Origin: Ligustrum vulgare
Taxonomy: Eukaryota; Streptophyta; Magnoliopsida; Lamiales; Oleaceae
Assembly (NCBI GenBank): GCA_963555705.1
Contig: OY743184.1
Location: 21,984,859-22,048,858, forward strand
Direction of reading: 5' to 3'
DNA length: 64,000 bases
In this document: positions 21,602-31,662 of the stretch, one piece after another
How positions within the stretch are numbered: the first letter of the stretch is position 1
Layout of the letters: each line of letters opens with the position of its first letter
Made by a program: the position numbers and the translations under genes
Notes under the pieces: model-generated
Seen by the model: only the letters and a program-made list of their open reading frames with translations
Databases searched by the model: none
What the model was told of the DNA's origin: nothing

Positions 21602-23272
21602 TCAAAAAGTATTTTCTATTTTTTCTTCTGATTGGTTGCTGCTGATGCTGCCAGATGTACTGCTATCTGCAATTTTTTCTTTTTCTTGTTGTTGAGTCTC
21701 ATCAACTTTACACCATTGACAAATGTGCATCTTCCCTAGACTTGATCTGAGGGCTTTGCATAAATGTCCCTTGTAGCTGCTTGGTGCATTTGGCAGATAA
21801 TAGAAATTTTGTTCAAACTTACAAATTTTTCTAGTATCTATTACATTGATAAGTGCACTTGTTTTACTAGTAATTAAAATAAACTTTGAATTGTAGTTTA
21901 CTTTAATCTTTGAGATTCCGTCAAAATTTTTTAATCCTGTAATAACCCTTTGAAATGAAAGGGATCTCCAGTCTTGCAAAATTTCTTCGTTTACTTCAGT
22001 GAGTTGTCCAGCAATTGGAGTGTTGATTTCCACTTCTTGGACTGTCTTGATCTGTACATGATGATATCCTTTGACAAGAATATTATCCTCATTCCAAAAA
22101 GGAATTGTGCTGTTGATCTTGAGAATGATTTTGAGGTTTTTGTCTTTAATTACAAATTTAGCAAAATCTTTGACTGTTTTTACTAAATTTTCATCAAGTA
22201 ATTTGATTTCTTCAAAATCATTTCCAGGAATGATTTCTTTAATTAAACCGCAATGGAATGCTGTCTGTACCATATTGGGCTCAGCTCCTGCAAAGAAGAT
22301 GAACTGACCGAATTTTTTCTCAATTGTGCCATAGTACCCTCCTTCTGGTGCAGAGTCTCCTATTGTACGTGCTTCTTCTTCAAGCAAGAGAAAATCTTGC
22401 AGTTTGATATCCGGAAAGGTGGTTTCTTCTTTTTGGGCTGGGATTTTTCCAAGTCTTTTGAACCTGGTTGGAATTTGGGCTGGTTTGCTGGATTGGGCTG
22501 CTTCACTGTAGGAAAAGAATTTTATCCTTTGGTTTTCTGATGGTGGTATGAGTGTAGGCATTCTGGGCCTGGATCTGATGTCTGGTTGACAATAGTTTGG
22601 TCTCAAATTTAAGTTTTGTTGGTCAAACAGATTTTTGTATGGGGTTGGGCTGTGTCCATTTTTTGTACAAAAGTCCAGATAGTCTTGATGAGCATCTGAA
22701 AAGGTTTTAAAGCTTTTGTGTTTGTATGGTTTTCCTTTGACAATGCGTTCGACTTCTGCCCAACTTGTGTAGAATCCTCTATGAGGACCATCAAAGATTG
22801 TATAGAATTTTGTACCTGCAATGGAAGTATTTACCCCCACCAATGGTGTGGTTTCCAGTTGTGTTTGAGATATTTCAGTTGGTTTTTGAATAACCGTATG
22901 TTCTTGAGAACATTGAGTTTCCGAAGAATCTCCTGTATGTAATTGGATTTGTGGTCCAAGTTGCGGGTTTTGAATTCCCTTAAGCCCTTGCGAGCTTGTT
23001 GCAGTAACATTTTCTGCAAGTACTGTAAATTTCTCTCCAGTAGTCTTGCTACTTTCGATGATAGACGTTTCTTTTGAAACTGTAATTTTTGCTCCAGTAG
23101 TCTTGCTACTTTCGCCTGCCTCCCCTTGTTTTTGAAGCCTTATCAACTTCTTTTTGAGGACTTTAATGCTTTGTTGCAGCATTGTAATTTCATTTTGTTT
23201 AACAGAAATTTCAATTTCTTTTGTTTCAATTTCTGTCTCAATGTCTTCCATTTGTTCCATGATGTCAGTCAT
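21602..23272 (-). CDS. viroplasmin/translational transactivator
   Basis: 556 aa from the ATG at 23272, which overlaps the RT stop (ATGACTGA); an in-frame ATG at 23290 would add six residues. The transactivator forms the inclusion bodies and lets ribosomes re-initiate on the polycistronic RNA. The N-terminal about 60 residues are a coiled coil rich in I/E/K. The viroplasmin (RNase H1 N-terminal-like) domain is at about 155-205: FYTIFDGPHRGFYTSWAEVE, then VKGKPYKHKSFKTFSDAHQ. The C-terminal region (about 300-530) is globular, followed by a Ser/Glu-rich tail with a CQWC pair. A short repeat ESSKTTG occurs twice. The frame is intact. Confidence 0.92.
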   Translation of the reverse strand: MTDIMEQMEDIETEIETKEIEISVKQNEITMLQQSIKVLKKKLIRLQKQGEAGESSKTTGAKITVSKETSIIESSKTTGEKFTVLAENVTATSSQGLKGIQNPQLGPQIQLHTGDSSETQCSQEHTVIQKPTEISQTQLETTPLVGVNTSIAGTKFYTIFDGPHRGFYTSWAEVERIVKGKPYKHKSFKTFSDAHQDYLDFCTKNGHSPTPYKNLFDQQNLNLRPNYCQPDIRSRPRMPTLIPPSENQRIKFFSYSEAAQSSKPAQIPTRFKRLGKIPAQKEETTFPDIKLQDFLLLEEEARTIGDSAPEGGYYGTIEKKFGQFIFFAGAEPNMVQTAFHCGLIKEIIPGNDFEEIKLLDENLVKTVKDFAKFVIKDKNLKIILKINSTIPFWNEDNILVKGYHHVQIKTVQEVEINTPIAGQLTEVNEEILQDWRSLSFQRVITGLKNFDGISKIKVNYNSKFILITSKTSALINVIDTRKICKFEQNFYYLPNAPSSYKGHLCKALRSSLGKMHICQWCKVDETQQQEKEKIADSSTSGSISSNQSEEKIENTF

Positions 23273-25277
23273 TTTTACCTGAAAAAGCAAATTCTCTTGT
23301 GAGTGAATCAGCTAAAGAATTGTCTTTTCCTTTGATAATTTCAATATCAAAATTGTAGTGACTGAACCACATTTGCCATCTGATTAGTCTTCCTTGCTTG
23401 TAATCTGGGTGTACCTGATTTTTCAAAAATGATTTACATGTAGTAGAATCAGTTCTAACAAGAAATTTGTTAGTAATGATATAAATTCTAAATTTTGTTA
23501 TGGCTTTTTTCATTGCTAAAATTTTTTTTTCATTGATGTGGTAATTCTTTTCGGGATTTGTGAATGTCCCTGAAGCATATCCACAAAGTTGTTCTTTTTG
23601 TTCATTTTCATCAAATGTTTTTAATACTGCTCCCCAATGTTCTTGAGATGCATCAGTTTCAATTATCATTTTATCATTATTTTTTGGATGATATAATGAT
23701 GGTAGATTTTTTATTTTAGATTTGATTTTTTGTACATAAAGAGTATCTTCTTTAGTCCAAATCCATTTAAAATCTTTTTTGAGCTTCTTTTGAAGTGGTG
23801 CTCTCATTTTTGCTAGATCTTTAATGAAAGATTCTGCATAAGTGAGACATCCAAGAAATCTCATCAATTGTTTTTGATCTTGTATTTCGTTTGGAAATTC
23901 ATGAATATGAGTAAGAACATGTGGTTTTAACTGCTTATAACCATATGTAATATCCATGCCTAGATATCCAATTTTTTCTTTAAACATTTCTGCTTTCCTT
24001 TTGGAAAGTATAATGCCTAAATTGCATATTGTTTGAAGTACTGTGATTACATGTTTTTCATGATCTTCCTCATTGTCTGAGAAGACCAAAATATCATCAA
24101 TGTATACACAACAAAATTTCTCGTGTATTTTGAAGATATTATCCATATGTCTTTGGAAAATACCAGGTGCTTGTTTTAAACCAAATGGTATGATTTTCCA
24201 TTGGTAATGTCCTTGCGGGCAACTAAATGCCGTTAGATGTCTTGCATTTTGATCAAGTATAACTTGCCAAAATCCTGATTTACAATCAAAAGTAGAAAAT
24301 TTTTTCTTTCCTTTGATTAATTGTAGCAGGCTTTGCATATTTGGAATTAAATATCCATCTGCCTTAGTTATTTTGTTGAGCTGAGAATAGTCTACAACCA
24401 TTCTTGCTTTTCCTCTTCTTTTTTCTGCTTCTTTTCTAACCATGAAAGCTGGTGAAGAGAATTGTGAAGTACTTGGTTCAATTACTTGTAATTCAAGTAA
24501 TTCCTTGATTTGTATAGAGAATTCTTCTCTATCTTTTGGACAATAAGCCATTGCTTTTGCTCTTATTATTGTATTTTTGTGTTCTTCAAGTAGTTCAATT
24601 GTTGCAGTCATATTTCCTTTGTTCTTTGTTGGATCCAAAGGATTTTCTGAGCAACATTGGTTAAGAAGTTTTAGGATTTCTTCTCTTTTTGAGTTGATTT
24701 TGAATTTTTCTTGTTCTTCTATTGTTATGAAAATATTCCTTTTTGGGGTAATATTTTCTCCTTGAGGTTTTGTGAAGATTTTTCTATTGCAATTGATTTT
24801 TGTCATTTCCAAGAATTTCTCTTGAAGAAAATTCATTGCAACAGCTTTTCTTTGTTTTGATATCCAAAGTCTTTTTCCGTTAAGAGTAAAACTTATAGAT
24901 TCAATTTCTTGCATGAAAGGATGATATAACTGACAAAAGTTATTCCCAATTATAAAATCAATTCCAGTTTCAAGTTGGTATACTGTTGGAATTTTGAAAT
25001 AAAAAGTTTGCCATTGGGATTTGTGGTATCCACTTATCTCGATGTTTAATCCTTTTACTACTTTTGATGTTTTGATTTCAGATTTGTCAGCAATTTTTAG
25101 ATTCATTGTTTTTTCTGCTGTTACCCAAAATTGTTTTGGAATAACAAATTTGCTGGCAGTACATAATGATGCTCCAGTGTCAATGTAAGCATGTAATGTA
25201 AATTTTTTGTATCCTTCAAAACTGAGTTTTATAGGTATGTAGATTGAGTTTGGATTTGTAACATTTTTATTATTCAT
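23265..25277 (-). CDS. viral protease-reverse transcriptase-RNase H polyprotein
   Basis: 670 aa, normal for a caulimovirus RT ORF. It starts at the ATG overlapping the coat protein stop by 8 nt. An aspartic protease has its active site at DTGAS (residues 33-37). The RT follows from about 240, with MVVDYSQLNK (293-302), FSTFDCKSGFWQVIL (327-341), PFGLKQAPGIFQRHM (364-378) and the catalytic YIDD (392-395). RNase H residues are D542 (ETDAS), E583, D610 and D657. There is no integrase. It copies pregenomic RNA into DNA in the cytoplasm. All catalytic residues are present and the frame is open. Confidence 0.96.
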   Translation of the reverse strand: MNNKNVTNPNSIYIPIKLSFEGYKKFTLHAYIDTGASLCTASKFVIPKQFWVTAEKTMNLKIADKSEIKTSKVVKGLNIEISGYHKSQWQTFYFKIPTVYQLETGIDFIIGNNFCQLYHPFMQEIESISFTLNGKRLWISKQRKAVAMNFLQEKFLEMTKINCNRKIFTKPQGENITPKRNIFITIEEQEKFKINSKREEILKLLNQCCSENPLDPTKNKGNMTATIELLEEHKNTIIRAKAMAYCPKDREEFSIQIKELLELQVIEPSTSQFSSPAFMVRKEAEKRRGKARMVVDYSQLNKITKADGYLIPNMQSLLQLIKGKKKFSTFDCKSGFWQVILDQNARHLTAFSCPQGHYQWKIIPFGLKQAPGIFQRHMDNIFKIHEKFCCVYIDDILVFSDNEEDHEKHVITVLQTICNLGIILSKRKAEMFKEKIGYLGMDITYGYKQLKPHVLTHIHEFPNEIQDQKQLMRFLGCLTYAESFIKDLAKMRAPLQKKLKKDFKWIWTKEDTLYVQKIKSKIKNLPSLYHPKNNDKMIIETDASQEHWGAVLKTFDENEQKEQLCGYASGTFTNPEKNYHINEKKILAMKKAITKFRIYIITNKFLVRTDSTTCKSFLKNQVHPDYKQGRLIRWQMWFSHYNFDIEIIKGKDNSLADSLTREFAFSGKND

Positions 25278-26108
25278 CCTCTGAAAAATCTGTCTCAGAT
25301 GATTCTGATTCAGTTTCAGTTGTTAAGTAATACAGGGATTCTGTATCACTAGGATCTTCTACTGGGTAGAAGCCTTGTTTTTGAAATGTATTTAGGAGTT
25401 TAATCCTGTCTTCATTTCCAATTTTTGCTGGGCATTCGTTTGCATAATGTCCAGATTCATTGCAGAGCCAACATCTGCAATTCTTTTTCTTTTGAGGACA
25501 AAATTTCTTTTTGTCTTGTGTTTTTTCAAATTTTTTATTCTTATATGGAATTTTCCCCTTTGAAAATTTTTTGAAAAATTTCTTTTTCCTAAAAATTTTT
25601 TCTTTATAAGGTTTTTTGTATTTTTTAAAAATATATCTTTTATTTCTAAAAGATCTTTTCCTTGTTTTCTTTTGGGTTTTTGTTGGTTGACAACCATATT
25701 GGCCAGGGATTTGGTCAAGATAATTATTACAACAAATTTTTGGATTTTTGTAAACTGTTTTAACACTTTCTCTTACCAATGTGTTTTGTTTGCATTTTTC
25801 AGCAATTAAATTTCTGGTTGTAGTTATGACTAGTCCAAGGGACATGTCTATTTGAGCATTTACTCTTGGATCAATGGTTTCTTTTTGTTTTTTGATTGAT
25901 TCATCAAAGTCACTCATGACTTCATGATTAAATGGTTCTGGTAGTTTACGTATGAATTTTTCTGTTAATTCTATCCACTTGTCAGGTGGACATATGTAAA
26001 AGTATTTTGAAAACTCGCAAGCATAATTTTCAAAATAACACATATCACATATAGAGATTTTCTCTAAGTGATTTAATGCATCAGCAATTGCAATTACTGA
26101 TCTCTTAC
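25270..26108 (-). pseudogene. viral coat protein, C-terminal fragment
   Basis: The frame is open from the LINE poly(A) boundary at 26108 down to 25270; the first ATG is at 26043. It has a Lys/Arg-rich stretch (about residues 125-190 from that ATG), then a retroviral-type CCHC knuckle CWLCNESGHYANEC, then an acidic tail (SESSETDFSEDE). This is the nucleic-acid-binding end of caulimovirid coat proteins. The gene is interrupted upstream by the LINE at 26109-28969, beyond which the same frame resumes at 28970-29093. Confidence 0.9.
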
Positions 26109-28969
26109 TTTTTTTTTTTTTTTTTTGATAAGAAACATAATTTTATTGAAGATAACTCAATAGATTACAATGATCATAATGGATGAGGCGTCCATCTCTA
26201 CAATATGGTTTTGATTCTAATCAAGATCAACAAAAGATTTTCTACAAACTAGTCGGAACTAGAGTACGTAATGAACTGTGTGGGTCTAAACGAAACAAAT
26301 AATTATCTAAGGTGCTGAATAGGCCATTCGCTCTTGCCCAAAGTCCTGTGTAAAATATTATCGAATCCCAAATATCACCTATCGATCTTTCAGAGTTGTC
26401 AAAAATTCTCCTGTTTCTCTCAATCCAAATAGTCCAAGCTGCTGCCATTATAAGTAGTTTCCATATCACCTTCTTTTTTCCTTTGTTAATCCCAAAATCC
26501 CATTTGATAAGTATCAGGTCAGCCCATCGCCTAGGTAATGCTCCCCATAATCGAAACAAATACATAATTCTATCCCATATTCCTTTGGCCAGTTCGCAGT
26601 GGATCAGTAAGTGATCAATAGTTTCCTCCGCCTTTCTGCACATGATACAACATGATGGGGAAATGTACCAATTAGGCCTCTTTCGTTGTAACAAATCACA
26701 AGTGTTAACTTTTCCCAAAGAGATCAACCATGCAAAAACTTTGACTTTTGAAGGAAATATACCATTCCAAATAAATTTTGATTGGGGGAAGGTTGTGGTA
26801 CAAACGGAATGAGAGAGGCTTTTGGAAAATGATTTACATGAAAAAGACCCGGATGGGTGGCCAGTCCAAATCCGTCTATCCAGGGATAATGGGTCTATAG
26901 TGGTGTTTTCAAGCAGATTAGAAAGAGAAGTAAACTCTTCAATTTCTCTATCATTAAAGTTTCTTAGGAATTGAAAGTTCCAGGTAGGTGTTGAACTTGA
27001 TGGGTTGTGTACTATGTTACTAATGACAGAATTTTTGTTGTTTGATAGTCTAAATAATCGCGGAAAAAGTGTTTGGAAAGTTTGGTCACCCATCCATCTA
27101 TCTAACCAGAATCGAATTTTATCCCCTTTCCCAACCACTAATTTGGTGCATGTCTCGAAAGTATTCCAAACTCTTGTAATGGATTTCCATGGTGCTCGAA
27201 AAGTGGATTTAACTTCAGTGCATGCATCCCAATTATTTGATTGAAGGCCATACCGACTAAGAATAATAGAATGCCAAAGTGAATCCAATTCAAGGGGAAA
27301 CCTCCAAAGCCATTTACCAAGAAGTGCCAAATTTTTCAGGTGGAGATTGCCAAACCCTAGTCCTCCTTTTTCCTTAGGTTTTGTGACAACTTCCCATTTT
27401 ACCAAATGATCTTTACTGCTTTCACCTTTTCCTTCCCAAAAGAAGTCCCTCATCATCTTTTCAATCCTCTTTACTACCTTCCTTGGCATTTTGAAAATTG
27501 ACATGAAATATGTAGGTATGCTTTCTAATACCGACTGCAGAAGCACAAGTCTCCCTCCTCTTGACAAACAACCTTTATGCCACCCTTCGAGTCTTTTAGC
27601 AATTCTCTCAATCACTGGATTCCAAAAAGAATCAGTGTTTGGATTACCTCCCAAAGGCAAACCAAGATAATTCAACGGCCAATTACCTTTAGCACACCCC
27701 ATCTCCTTAACAATTTCATCAATCCTTTCTTCCGACAAGTTAATGCCTACCACCGTACTCTTTGCCATGTTGATTTTTAGTCCTGCACTCCTTGAAAAGA
27801 TTTTCAAGATTCCTACTAGGTTTTCAATGCTTTCGTCCTTATTTTCCAAAAAGAAAATACTATCATCTGCATATTGAAGATGTGAAATCCTTACTCTGTT
27901 ATTTCCAATCTTGAAACCTTCTACTACCTCCATATCACAGGCTTTATTGACCAATCTACTAAGTGCATCCCCCACTAAAATGAAAAGAAAAGGTGATAAT
28001 GGATCACCTTGTCTCAATCCTCTTGACGCTTTAAATTTGCCCCTGGGTTTGCCATTAATCATCACTGAAAAATTAACCGATGTCAAACAACCTCTTATCC
28101 ATTTTCTCCATTTTATGCCGAAACCCTTCTTTTCTAACACGAAATCTAGAAATTCCCAGCTAACATGATCATATGCCTTCTCAAAATCAATTTTGAACAC
28201 TACACCTTCTTTCTTCTTTACTCTGTATTCCTCAACTATCTCGTTTGCAATCAAAACCAAATCCAAAATCTGTCTTCCTTTCACAAAAGCACACTGGCTT
28301 ACATCTATTGTTTCTTCCAGGACTTCCTTAAGTCTTAAGGATAAAACCTTCGCGATTATTTTGTACAGGGAGGTAACCAAACTGATTGGCCTAAAATCTT
28401 TGATGGAAATGGAGTTCAATTTTTTTGGAATGAGGCTTATGAATGTTTCATTTACTCTAGCATTTACAATGCCATTTTCATAGAACTCAGTAAACACCTT
28501 CATTAGGTCCTCCTTAATAACTTCCCAGCTTTCCTTCAATACCGCCATAGAGAATCCATCCGGCCCCGGCGCTTTATCTCCAGCGCAATCAAAAAGTGCT
28601 ACTTTTATCTCTTCTTCCTGAAAAGGTTCCTCCAATTTCAAATTCCTATCCATCTCGATATTAGCCCATTCCAATCCTTCAATGCCATGACTAATTCCTT
28701 CCTTTTTATTAAACAAGTCCTCAAAAAATTCAATGATCTCTTTCTCAATTTCCTCTTCCGTGTGTAAAATTCTCCCATCCCTCCCTTCAAGTTTATTGAT
28801 CAAGTTGTTTGCCTTCCTACCACTTGCGATTCTATGGAACATCTTCGAGTTATTATCCCATTCTTTTACTCCATTAATTTTTGTTTTTTGATTCCATGAG
28901 ATTTCTTCCCTTATTATCAATTCCTCCAATCTCCTGGAGGTTAGAAAGGGTGAAACACACACCTCTTTT
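26109..28969 (-). mobile_element. 5'-truncated LINE (L1 clade) inserted in the viral coat gene
   Basis: The poly(A) tail appears as 18 T at 26109-26126, preceded on the minus strand by the 3'-end motif TTTCTTATC. The ORF2 body is open. The 5' end lies at about 28947-28969; the AP-endonuclease half is missing, as usual for 5'-truncated copies. Viral sequence AAGAG-like at both borders may be the target duplication, but it merges with the A-tail and cannot be fixed exactly. Another copy of the same family lies at 36192-36293. Confidence 0.92.
26242..28962 (-). CDS. LINE ORF2 (reverse transcriptase, zf-RVT), N-terminally truncated
   Basis: 906 codons without a stop. RT motifs: GDKAPGPDGFSMAVLK (128-143), IPKKLNSISIKDFRPISL (179-196), FKIDFEKAYDHVSWEFL (256-272), SRGLRQGDPLSPFLF (313-327) and catalytic YADD (364-367). 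A C-terminal zinc-binding RT domain (zf-RVT) includes FPSKVKVFAWLISLGKV and CCIMCRKAEETIDHLLIHC. Complete plant L1 ORF2 proteins are about 1,200-1,350 aa, with an endonuclease first; that part is absent, so this copy cannot nick DNA. The long open frame argues for a young insertion. The Met used as start is incidental. Confidence 0.93.
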   Translation of the reverse strand: MCVSPFLTSRRLEELIIREEISWNQKTKINGVKEWDNNSKMFHRIASGRKANNLINKLEGRDGRILHTEEEIEKEIIEFFEDLFNKKEGISHGIEGLEWANIEMDRNLKLEEPFQEEEIKVALFDCAGDKAPGPDGFSMAVLKESWEVIKEDLMKVFTEFYENGIVNARVNETFISLIPKKLNSISIKDFRPISLVTSLYKIIAKVLSLRLKEVLEETIDVSQCAFVKGRQILDLVLIANEIVEEYRVKKKEGVVFKIDFEKAYDHVSWEFLDFVLEKKGFGIKWRKWIRGCLTSVNFSVMINGKPRGKFKASRGLRQGDPLSPFLFILVGDALSRLVNKACDMEVVEGFKIGNNRVRISHLQYADDSIFFLENKDESIENLVGILKIFSRSAGLKINMAKSTVVGINLSEERIDEIVKEMGCAKGNWPLNYLGLPLGGNPNTDSFWNPVIERIAKRLEGWHKGCLSRGGRLVLLQSVLESIPTYFMSIFKMPRKVVKRIEKMMRDFFWEGKGESSKDHLVKWEVVTKPKEKGGLGFGNLHLKNLALLGKWLWRFPLELDSLWHSIILSRYGLQSNNWDACTEVKSTFRAPWKSITRVWNTFETCTKLVVGKGDKIRFWLDRWMGDQTFQTLFPRLFRLSNNKNSVISNIVHNPSSSTPTWNFQFLRNFNDREIEEFTSLSNLLENTTIDPLSLDRRIWTGHPSGSFSCKSFSKSLSHSVCTTTFPQSKFIWNGIFPSKVKVFAWLISLGKVNTCDLLQRKRPNWYISPSCCIMCRKAEETIDHLLIHCELAKGIWDRIMYLFRLWGALPRRWADLILIKWDFGINKGKKKVIWKLLIMAAAWTIWIERNRRIFDNSERSIGDIWDSIIFYTGLWARANGLFSTLDNYLFRLDPHSSLRTLVPTSL

Positions 28970-29093
28970 GTCCAGTAAATTGTTTGTATATTTGGTCCAC
29001 AATTCTTTCAATGAATTTTGGAATAACTCCTATTGAATCTTTCCAGATTTGATTTTTTGTGTCGTATGTAGTTACTAGTATTTGGTAGCTAAT
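28970..29093 (-). pseudogene. isolated viral coat protein fragment upstream of the LINE
   Basis: About 41 codons are open on the minus strand (YQILVTTYDTKNQIWKDSIG and onward to KQFTGQ). The frame continues, across the LINE, with the coat protein fragment that starts at 26108, which is why I assign it to the virus. Its outer border at 29093-29094 is the second virus-host junction. It is enclosed by a perfect 22-bp inverted repeat (28948-28969 and 29094-29115). Confidence 0.75.
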
Positions 29094-29115
29094 AAAAGAG
29101 GTGTGTGTTTCACCC

Positions 29116-30088
29116 ACTACGGGGGAAAAAGCGTGCGGCTATTCCATGACTTTTTTCACGCTACAAATAATTCCAAAAATTTCTTTCTTCCTCCATATAT
29201 TTGATGGAATCTCGAAACATCCGACTTTGGATTACACGGATTCCGTGTCTGTACAAATCATCTTTGAATTTTATTTTTGTAAGTTCATAATTTATGTCCT
29301 TTTTAGTTGATTAGCTAATTAATTCCATTTTACTGCCCCTCTCTTAATTTTAATTTTAATTACCGGGTTGAAATCAGTGTTAGAATTGTGTAATCTGCAA
29401 TGGGATTTTCTGTATCCTTGCTTGATTTTGAAGAAAGTATGAAGTTATTTTGAAAAAATTAGATTTTTTCTTTTGGACTCGAGTGCTTGCTTTCTGGATT
29501 TTTCACTTAGTATTGTTGGTTTTAATTTAATGAATTTTTATTTTTTCCTTACTTATACAGAAATCTTCTGTCTATATTACTTGAGTTTTCCTAACTACAA
29601 AGAAAGAAAAAGAATAAAAGAAGATGCTTTTATTTTTGTGAATCTGAAGATGAGTGAGCTAGATTTATTTATGCATTTTATAATTTATGTGCACCATCTT
29701 TGCCAAATGATCTTTAATTGTAAAATTTAATTTGTACATTGATGACAATTTGCATAAATTTCCTCGAGATGGAATTTTATTTGTTAGTGGTTTCTAATCC
29801 AACAAGTGTTCCTATTCTCCTTTTGCAGGTGAAAATATATTTTATCTGCGGTTTAAGGCCTACTATATCGAAAGGGCACTTGGGGGGGGGGGGGGGGGGG
29901 GGGGAGAGAGAGAGAGAGAGAGGGTGCTGGTTTGCAAATAAACATTAAGTTCTGCGAGCTCGAATCCTCTCTCTGTATCATTAAATTCAACAGGATTTGA
30001 TATTTTAACGTTCCTATAAATACATCAGGAAACTATTGGGATAGTGGAATGTTTTTGATGTATTAAAGTTGATTGGGAGCTGGTATTA
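29116..30088 (+). other. 5' region of the RING gene, probable leader exons
   Basis: Bases about 29116-29277 look like a leader exon, followed by a good splice donor (gtaagt, 29278). An acceptor (ttttgcag) at about 29822-29829 and another stretch leading to the ATG at 30089 suggest at least one leader intron. I see no coding sequence. Exon limits are inferred from splice-like words only. No clear TATA box could be assigned. Confidence 0.45.
29882..29921. repeat. (G)n(AG)n microsatellite
   Basis: About 23 G followed by about 8 AG units, in the leader region of the RING gene. Confidence 0.95.
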
Positions 30089-31627
30089 ATGGGTGGTGTT
30101 TGTTGTTGTTTGCAAGATGAATATGAAGATTTGACTAATACTAACAGCTCAGTTTGTCGAAACTGTATATGCCTACGCTGCTTCGTTCAGAACTTCTTGG
30201 CTGTGGTAAGCTTTACGTTTTTTTGTCTAATAAAGTTACTTGAAGATGGTTGAATTCAATTTCCAAGACTCAAATTAGATTCTGCACAGCACAAGGCCTT
30301 TCTTCCTGGCATCTGCACTATTGATGTGCTGTGTGAGCTTGTGGCCTGTAAATCCATTTAACTCTTCCATGTTTAAGTTAGTAATCAAAGTTGGCATATT
30401 TGCATACAAAGATGTAGATGTATCACACGGTTGTTTGAACCATGTATATTCAGACTTTTGATATGTGCCCATTCAAACTTCCAAGTAATAATGAGTCGGT
30501 GACACATCAGTTACCACTTTCCTTGCAATAAGCTTAGCCTATGCTTATTTTATACACTGGTAGTGGTGGATTAGTTCTCCAATTTACTTTATGGATTTAT
30601 AATTTGTTAACTACATATTTTCAATCATGGTTTTGTCAATTGTTTACATATCCTAGATGAAAGGGTATATTGCAAAACTATTTTATACAGTGCTGGAAGT
30701 TTATTGAAATGCATAATTTGATCCAATACCTTGATGTACATTGTACTGAAATGGTTTTGGGGATCTCCCAAGCTATAATAATCCAAACTCTATCGAAGGC
30801 TAGCTTGGAATCATTCCAGTTTGTATAGAAGGATATGTAGGCTTCTAAGACTTACTATGATACAATTGGCTCATTCACAACTGGATTTACAATTTGACTG
30901 TAGAATGCTTATTCTTGCATTTTGCAGTATACGTCATTGTTTCGCAGAGAAGAACATGTCACCACTTCATCCACTCTAGCGACGGCATCTTTGAATTCTG
31001 TTGCATCACTTGATAGCTCTCTAGATGATATTTACCGCTCTCCTCCAAGGCCTCTTCCTTATGATGCTGATCCACGATATTTTCGCTTGACACGGGACGG
31101 ACTGGTCTCAAGGAGGGATAAAGGCTCAAGTCATTTGCACGAGGAAACTGAACCGTTGAGAAGAAGTGAAGTTGATGAGGAGTCTGCAACTTTGAGGAGC
31201 ACAAACAAATGGAATGACTTTACATGTGAAGAAGGATCAAAAGATTACAATTCAAAATATTCACTGAAGCTCTCAACAGCTAAATCAAAATCAGGTTTTG
31301 ATCATGTTTACATTTCTTCAGAAGATGAAGATGTCTGCCCCACATGTCTTGAAGGTAAGAATATGAAACTTTTGTTTTATAGTGTTTTTATTGCAATTAT
31401 TGTAGCAGTGTTATTATATGTTATATTTTTAAGAACGCTATTGTTTACGAAAACCCTGAGATAATATTTGCGTGTAACAGAGCATTAGGATGGTTCTTTT
31501 ACTCCTGTTTGATATCATTACACATACAGAGTTCAGTATGATTTCTTTCAATTTTTTTTGTAGATTACCGAAACAAATCTTTTTGCAGTTTTCATATGTA
31601 GTACCAAATGTCTTCTCTAATTTGGGC

Positions 31628-31662
<35 letters not shown>

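Larger units (their letters stand above)
18656..26108 (-). mobile_element. endogenous pararetrovirus (Caulimoviridae), main block
   Basis: All genes lie on the minus strand. Reading along it from 26108 to 18656 the order is coat protein C-terminal part, protease-RT-RNase H, viroplasmin/transactivator, intergenic region with promoter and poly(A) signal, tRNA-Met primer-binding site, two small ORFs, movement protein, small coiled-coil ORF, coat protein N-terminal part. A circular genome was therefore opened inside the coat protein gene. With the small block at 28970-29093 the viral DNA totals about 7.6 kb, close to full length for the family. The separate coat, RT and transactivator ORFs point to a caulimovirus/soymovirus-like layout; the genus is not settled. 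Apart from the coat protein break, every ORF is open, so integration is probably fairly recent. No integrase is encoded or expected. Confidence 0.95.
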
